Positions 14,474 to 17,800 of a stretch of 17,800 nucleotides of DNA are shown here, one piece after another. A program made the position numbers and the translations under genes. Each line of letters opens with the position of its first letter. The first letter of the stretch is position 1. Source of the DNA: Oscillibacter sp. CAG:241 (GTDB lineage Bacteria; Bacillota; Clostridia; Oscillospirales; Oscillospiraceae); contig FR884133.1 of the NCBI GenBank assembly GCA_000435975.1, forward strand, positions 1 through 17,800, read 5' to 3'. The notes beneath the pieces are model-generated. The model was not told the DNA's origin. It searched no databases and saw nothing but the letters and a program-made list of their open reading frames with translations.

Positions 14474-14519
14474 CCTTCAATACCTCAGATTTTCGTTATA
14501 CTTGCAGGGGTGCCCGCCT

Positions 14520-14547
14520 ATGATAGCCGGTTTCCGCCCCAATGCAA
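14520..14547 (-). promoter_or_regulatory. Possible pncB promoter
   Basis: On the minus strand TTGCAT (complement of 14542-14547) and TATCAT (complement of 14520-14525) are 16 bp apart, between the MBL gene stop and pncB. The match is moderate; pncB could also be read from the promoter at 15489-15517. Confidence 0.4.
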
Positions 14548-14556
14548 TCGTTTGCT

Positions 14557-15456
14557 TTACGCATCCCTGCGGAAATAGTGCTTGGCGCAGAATTCCCGCC
14601 GCACCTCAATGCGGCCCTCGTCTGCCAGCCAGTCCACAAAGTTGGCAAAATTCCGCTCCACCACGCTGAACTTGAACTCATTGTGGGTCCGGACGTTTTC
14701 TTTTTTGCAGAAGGTATAGATCCACTGGTCAAAGGACATGCCGTCCTCCAGGCAGTCCAGTACCTCCTGCCCCTTGTCCAGGATAAACGCAAGGTTCCGG
14801 TCGATCAGCGGCCCGATATCCGTCAGCACCTGCTTGTGGGCGATGATGTATGCCGGGCACCGCAGCGCCCGCAGGCTCTCCTTGCTTTCCAGGTCCCGGG
14901 CGATGAACATGCTGGTGGGCAGCTTGGCCCCCTCGATCTGCCCCTCGTCAATGAGGCAGTCTCCCACATAGGCCACGTTGTCCGGGGTCACAATGCCGAT
15001 GTGTCCGGCGGAGTGTCCCGGCAGCTGCAATATGCCGAACCGCGCCCCGCAGAAGTCCACATGGTCTGCGTCGGCGGGGATGATCACGTCCGCCAGAAAG
15101 CACTCCTCCAGGAAGTATTCGTGGCTCTTGCCATAGGTCAGGGCCACATAGTTGGCCCGGTACGCATCGGGATTCACGGAGATGCCCGACTCGATGATCT
15201 GGGCCGCCGCCTGGCAGCCGTACCGCTGCTGCAAGTAGCGGACGTTGCCTGTGTGGTCAAAGTGGGCGTGGGAGCACAGAATCCCCCGCAGCCGGAACCC
15301 GTTGTCCTCCATAAGATTCGTCAGGGCGCTGCGGTCCAGCTTGGCGTATCCCGTGTCCATCAGCACGATGTCCGTGTCCGTCAGCTTATATACCGGCATC
15401 AGCGCCGTGGCCCCCACGGCGGCATAGGTTCTTCCGTATACGTGCCGCAGCTCCAT
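14557..15456 (-). CDS. MBL-fold metallo-hydrolase
   Basis: This 299-aa soluble protein has the metallo-beta-lactamase fold. Metal ligands are His63, His65, Asp67 and His68 (SHAHFDHTGN), His148 in LPGHSAGHIG, Asp166 in VGDCLID, and His207 in YIIAHK, so a two-metal site is complete. The C-terminal part (about 215-299; IYTFCKKENVRTHNEFKFSVVERNFANFVDWL) is a helical region of unclear role. The start at 15456 is preferred over TTG 15480 because GGAGGGGG lies 8 nt before it. It is the first gene of the leftward run with a strong promoter. Related folds include glyoxalase II, RNases and lactonases; nothing here singles out a substrate. Confidence 0.88.
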   Translation of the reverse strand: MELRHVYGRTYAAVGATALMPVYKLTDTDIVLMDTGYAKLDRSALTNLMEDNGFRLRGILCSHAHFDHTGNVRYLQQRYGCQAAAQIIESGISVNPDAYRANYVALTYGKSHEYFLEECFLADVIIPADADHVDFCGARFGILQLPGHSAGHIGIVTPDNVAYVGDCLIDEGQIEGAKLPTSMFIARDLESKESLRALRCPAYIIAHKQVLTDIGPLIDRNLAFILDKGQEVLDCLEDGMSFDQWIYTFCKKENVRTHNEFKFSVVERNFANFVDWLADEGRIEVRREFCAKHYFRRDA

Positions 15457-15488
15457 ATTTCGTCCCCCTCCATGGTGCAATATTCCAT

Positions 15489-15517
15489 ATTATATACCCT
15501 TCGACGGGAAAAAACAA
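15489..15517 (-). promoter_or_regulatory. Promoter of the MBL-fold gene
   Basis: On the minus strand TTGTTT (complement of 15512-15517) and TATAAT (complement of 15489-15494) are 17 bp apart. Transcription starts about 26 nt before the ATG at 15456. Confidence 0.75.
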
Positions 15518-15543
15518 CCTCGGAAAAATTTCCGTTTACCCCC

Positions 15544-15572
15544 TATGCAAAACCAGAAAAATAAGGTAAAAT
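15544..15572 (+). promoter_or_regulatory. Possible pyrH operon promoter
   Basis: TAAAAT (15567-15572) is a fair -10, about 32 bp before the pyrH ATG, but the hexamer 17 bp upstream (TATGCA) is a poor -35. The ribosome site GGGAGG follows at 15590-15595. It is proposed because no gene reads into pyrH from upstream in this window. Confidence 0.35.
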
Positions 15573-15604
15573 ACACCTAAGTATAGATAGGGAGGATTCT
15601 GTCA

Positions 15605-16324
15605 ATGGACGAACCGAAGTATAAGCGGGTGCTGCTGAAGATCAGCGGCGAGGCCCTGGCCGGCGACAAGCACTTCGGCCTGGACTTCCAGGTCATGGGC
15701 CGGGTGGCCGACGTCATCAAGGAGTGCGTGGCCATGGGCGTCCAGGTGGGCGTGGTCATCGGCGGCGGCAACTTCTGGCGCGGCGTCAAAAACGGCGAGG
15801 GCCACATCGAGCGCACCCGTGCCGACCATATGGGCATGCTGGCCACCGCCATGAACTGCATGGCCATGGCCGACGTGCTGGAGCAGAAGGGCGTGGACGT
15901 CCGGGTCCAGACGGCGCTGGAGATCAAGGAGGTGGCGGAGCCCTACATCCGGGCCCGTGCCGTGCGCCATCTGGAAAAGGGCCGCGTGGTGATCTTCGGC
16001 TGCGGCGTGGGCTGCCCCTTCTTCTCCACGGATACCGCCGCCGTGCTTCGCGCCGCCGAGATCGGCGCCGATGTGATCCTGCTGGCCAAGAACATCGACG
16101 GCGTGTACGACTGCGACCCCGCCAAGAACGCCAACGCCGTGAAGTTCGACGCCATCACCTACGACGAGGTGCTCAAGCGCCGCCTGGCCGTCATGGATTC
16201 CACTGCCACCAGCCTGTCCATGGACAACCACATTCCCGTGCTGGTGTTCGCGCTGAAGGACCCCTACAACATCGTCCGTGCCCTGCGCGGCGAAAAAATC
16301 GGAACAATTGTGAAGGAGGCATAA
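15605..16324 (+). CDS. pyrH: UMP kinase
   Basis: The 239-aa kinase turns UMP into UDP with ATP, feeding RNA, DNA and wall-precursor synthesis. It belongs to the amino-acid-kinase fold: KRVLLKISGEALAG (7-20) at the N-terminus, VVIGGGNFWRG (50-60) for the nucleotide, ERTRADHMGMLATAMN (69-84) for UMP, and CPFFSTDTAAVLRAAEIGAD plus KNIDGVYDCDP near the acceptor/ATP sites. One stretch reads FGCGVGCPFF where many enzymes have a GTGNPFF-type loop. The ribosome site GGGAGG lies 9 nt before the ATG. It heads a tight operon: frr starts 4 nt after its stop. The usual rpsB-tsf genes are not upstream; a divergent MBL gene is. Confidence 0.95.
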   Translation: MDEPKYKRVLLKISGEALAGDKHFGLDFQVMGRVADVIKECVAMGVQVGVVIGGGNFWRGVKNGEGHIERTRADHMGMLATAMNCMAMADVLEQKGVDVRVQTALEIKEVAEPYIRARAVRHLEKGRVVIFGCGVGCPFFSTDTAAVLRAAEIGADVILLAKNIDGVYDCDPAKNANAVKFDAITYDEVLKRRLAVMDSTATSLSMDNHIPVLVFALKDPYNIVRALRGEKIGTIVKEA

Positions 16325-16328
16325 CCCC

Positions 16329-16886
16329 ATGCTGAAAGACGAGTACAAGATTTACGAGGAAAAAATGAAGAAAAGCATCGAATCCGTTGCCAACGACTTT
16401 GCCGCCGTCCGCGCAGGCCGTGCCAACGCCTCCGTGCTCAACCGCATCCATGTGGACTACTACGGCACCCCCACCCCCATCCAGCAGATCGCGTCCGTGG
16501 CCTCTCCTGATCCCCGCAGCCTGGTCATCACCCCCTGGGACGCCTCTGCCCTCAAGGGCATTGAAAAGGCCATCCAGGAGTCCGACCTGGGCATCAACCC
16601 CCAGAACGACGGCAAGTCCATCCGCCTGAGCTTCCCCCAGCTGACGGAGGAGCGCCGCAAGGACCTGGTCAAGCAGATCCGCAAGTATACCGAGGGCGGC
16701 AAGGTGGCCGTGCGCAACATCCGCCGCGACGCCATGGAGAATTTCAAGAAGCAGCAGAAGGCCTCCGAGATCACCGAGGACGAGCTGAAGATGGCGGAAA
16801 AGGACCTGCAGAAGCTGACCGACGACAGCTGCAAGGAGCTGGATAAGCTCCTGGAAAACAAGGAAAAGGAGCTCCTGTCTGTCTGA
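16329..16886 (+). CDS. frr: Ribosome recycling factor
   Basis: The 185-aa protein works with EF-G to split ribosomes after termination. It has the standard length and sequence: helix I with FAAVRAGRANASVLNRIHVDYYGTPTPIQQIA (24-55), the small beta domain with LVITPWDASALKGIEKAI (65-82), and the long C-terminal helices (LTEERRKDLVKQIRKYTEGGKVAVRNIRRD, then ITEDELKMAEKDLQKLTDD). Only 4 nt separate it from pyrH, with AAGGAGG at the end of that gene serving as ribosome site. Its stop shares one base with the uppS start (TGATG), so expression of the two is likely coupled. Confidence 0.97.
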   Translation: MLKDEYKIYEEKMKKSIESVANDFAAVRAGRANASVLNRIHVDYYGTPTPIQQIASVASPDPRSLVITPWDASALKGIEKAIQESDLGINPQNDGKSIRLSFPQLTEERRKDLVKQIRKYTEGGKVAVRNIRRDAMENFKKQQKASEITEDELKMAEKDLQKLTDDSCKELDKLLENKEKELLSV

Positions 16887-17641
16887 TGGGCCTGTTTTCC
16901 AAAAAGATCCATCATCACGGGGCGGGGCAGGTGGACATGAGCCGCCTGCCCCGCCACATCGCTATTATTATGGACGGCAACGGTCGTTGGGCGAAGCAGC
17001 GCGGCCTGCCTCGCACTGCCGGACATAAAGTAGGGGCCGAGACCTTCCGCAAGATCGCCACCTATTGCAAGGATCTGGGGGTGGAATACCTGACGGTGTA
17101 CGCCTTCTCTACGGAGAACTGGAAGCGTCCCGCCGACGAGGTGGGGGTCATTATGGGCCTTCTGAAGCAATATATGCTGGAGGCCATCGACTCTATGGAG
17201 CGCGATCAGATCCGCCTGCGCTTTCTGGGGGACCTGTCCGCCATCTCACCGGAGCTTCAGGCCCTGGTGGACCGTACCAATGAAATTTCCAGCCATATCC
17301 ACGGCTTTCAGGCCAACGTCTGCCTGAACTACGGCGGCCGGGACGAGATCCTCCACGCCGCCCGCCGCTTCGCACAGGACTGCACCCGGGGCGAGGCCGT
17401 CCCGGACAGCCTCACCGAGGCGGGCTTCTCCGACTATCTCTACTCCGCCGGGATTCCGGACCCGGAGCTCATCATCCGCACCAGCGGCGAGGAGCGCCTG
17501 TCCGGCTTTCTGCTGTGGCAGTGCGCCTATTCTGAGTTTTATTTCTGCGATACCCTGTGGCCGGACTTCGACAGCCGGGCCCTGGACCAAGCCATCATCG
17601 CCTACCAGAGCCGCGACCGGCGGTTCGGCGGCGTGAAATAG
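16886..17641 (+). CDS. uppS: Undecaprenyl diphosphate synthase (isoprenyl transferase)
   Basis: The 251-aa cis-prenyltransferase adds isopentenyl units to farnesyl diphosphate to make the C55 lipid carrier for wall polymers. Motifs are HIAIIMDGNGRWAKQRG (24-40) with catalytic Asp30, TVYAFSTENWKRP (70-82), NYGGRDEI (148-155), and the C-terminal RTSGEERLSGFLLWQ (198-212). The last motif usually reads RTSGEQRLSNFLLWQ, so two conserved positions differ (Glu203, Gly207), while the diphosphate-binding Arg and Ser are kept. Translation probably depends on coupling to frr. The carrier is the target of bacitracin-like peptides handled by Bce transporters, though nothing shows joint regulation here. 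Confidence 0.95.
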   Translation: MGLFSKKIHHHGAGQVDMSRLPRHIAIIMDGNGRWAKQRGLPRTAGHKVGAETFRKIATYCKDLGVEYLTVYAFSTENWKRPADEVGVIMGLLKQYMLEAIDSMERDQIRLRFLGDLSAISPELQALVDRTNEISSHIHGFQANVCLNYGGRDEILHAARRFAQDCTRGEAVPDSLTEAGFSDYLYSAGIPDPELIIRTSGEERLSGFLLWQCAYSEFYFCDTLWPDFDSRALDQAIIAYQSRDRRFGGVK

Positions 17642-17654
17642 AGAGGATACAACT

Positions 17655-17800
17655 ATGAAACAGAGGATATTGGTGGCTGTGGTGGGGATTCCCGCCCTGC
17701 TGGCGGTGCTGTGCATCGCCCCGGCCTGGGCCACGGCCCTGCTGCTGGCGGCCCTGACCGTCATCGCCGCCCACGAGCTGCTGACGGCGGTGTGCGGCCC
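17655..17800 (+). CDS. cdsA: Phosphatidate cytidylyltransferase, N-terminal part (runs off window)
   Basis: An open frame begins at ATG 17655, 13 bp after uppS, with AGAGG about 8 nt upstream, and is still open at the window end (48 full codons). It starts MKQRILVAVVGIPALLAVL and continues as two hydrophobic segments with AAHELL between them and the edge. This is how CdsA proteins begin: a basic start, the VVGIP motif, then membrane helices with a conserved E-x-x-like turn. CdsA makes CDP-diacylglycerol, the precursor of phosphatidylglycerol and thus of cardiolipin. Position after uppS is the normal Firmicutes order. The signature motif lies outside the window. Confidence 0.8.
   Translation, partial: MKQRILVAVVGIPALLAVLCIAPAWATALLLAALTVIAAHELLTAVCG

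Overview
The window looks like a chromosomal segment of a high-GC Clostridia, probably a gut Oscillospiraceae (Flavonifractor, Lawsonibacter or Intestinimonas-like). The reasons are the pyrH-frr-uppS-cdsA order, the short SerA lacking an ACT domain, an M-box leader on mgtE, a BceAB-type transporter, and dispersed hairpin repeats of the GGCTCCCCCT and GGCTCTCCCTCTGGGAGAGC kinds. The taxon is inferred from protein and repeat character only; no search was run.

Layout. (1) Positions 1-2431 are accessory DNA, AT-rich from about 500 onward. On the minus strand there is a 64-aa SHOCT-like protein and the N-terminus of a serine recombinase, which stops resembling its family after the GVSG motif at about position 57. 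A 534-bp non-coding stretch with inverted repeats follows, then a plus-strand AAA_14/DUF4143 ATPase with its own promoter and a palindromic operator candidate. (2) Positions 2432-2720 hold three strong hairpins. (3) serC and serA (minus strand) carry out two consecutive steps of serine synthesis. (4) Positions 4792-5219 are a divergent control region with a serC promoter, an mgtE promoter and an M-box Mg2+ riboswitch, followed by mgtE. (5) Positions 6721-11156 hold a ClC-family channel/antiporter, a BceA-BceB ABC transporter and a possible small membrane protein, all on the plus strand. (6) On the minus strand are a cardiolipin synthase, nicotinate phosphoribosyltransferase (pncB) and an MBL-fold hydrolase. 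(7) From 15605 to the end is the housekeeping pyrH-frr-uppS-cdsA operon (plus strand).

The most unusual feature is that three neighbouring coding regions (clc, bceB and the small ORF after bceB) each contain an extra block of 31, 38 or 40 nt, none a multiple of three. Removing exactly that block restores a full-length, family-like reading frame in clc and bceB and gives a compact 40-aa ORF in the third. Two of the blocks are tandem duplications. This is either a cluster of real frame-breaking duplications (decay or reversible slippage) or a local sequencing/assembly fault; the sequence alone cannot decide. The second notable feature is the regulatory DNA: a well-formed M-box aptamer whose closing helix overlaps a Shine-Dalgarno-pairing hairpin, and a bceA promoter with an extended -10, no -35, a Bce-type regulator box and a 15-bp inverted repeat.
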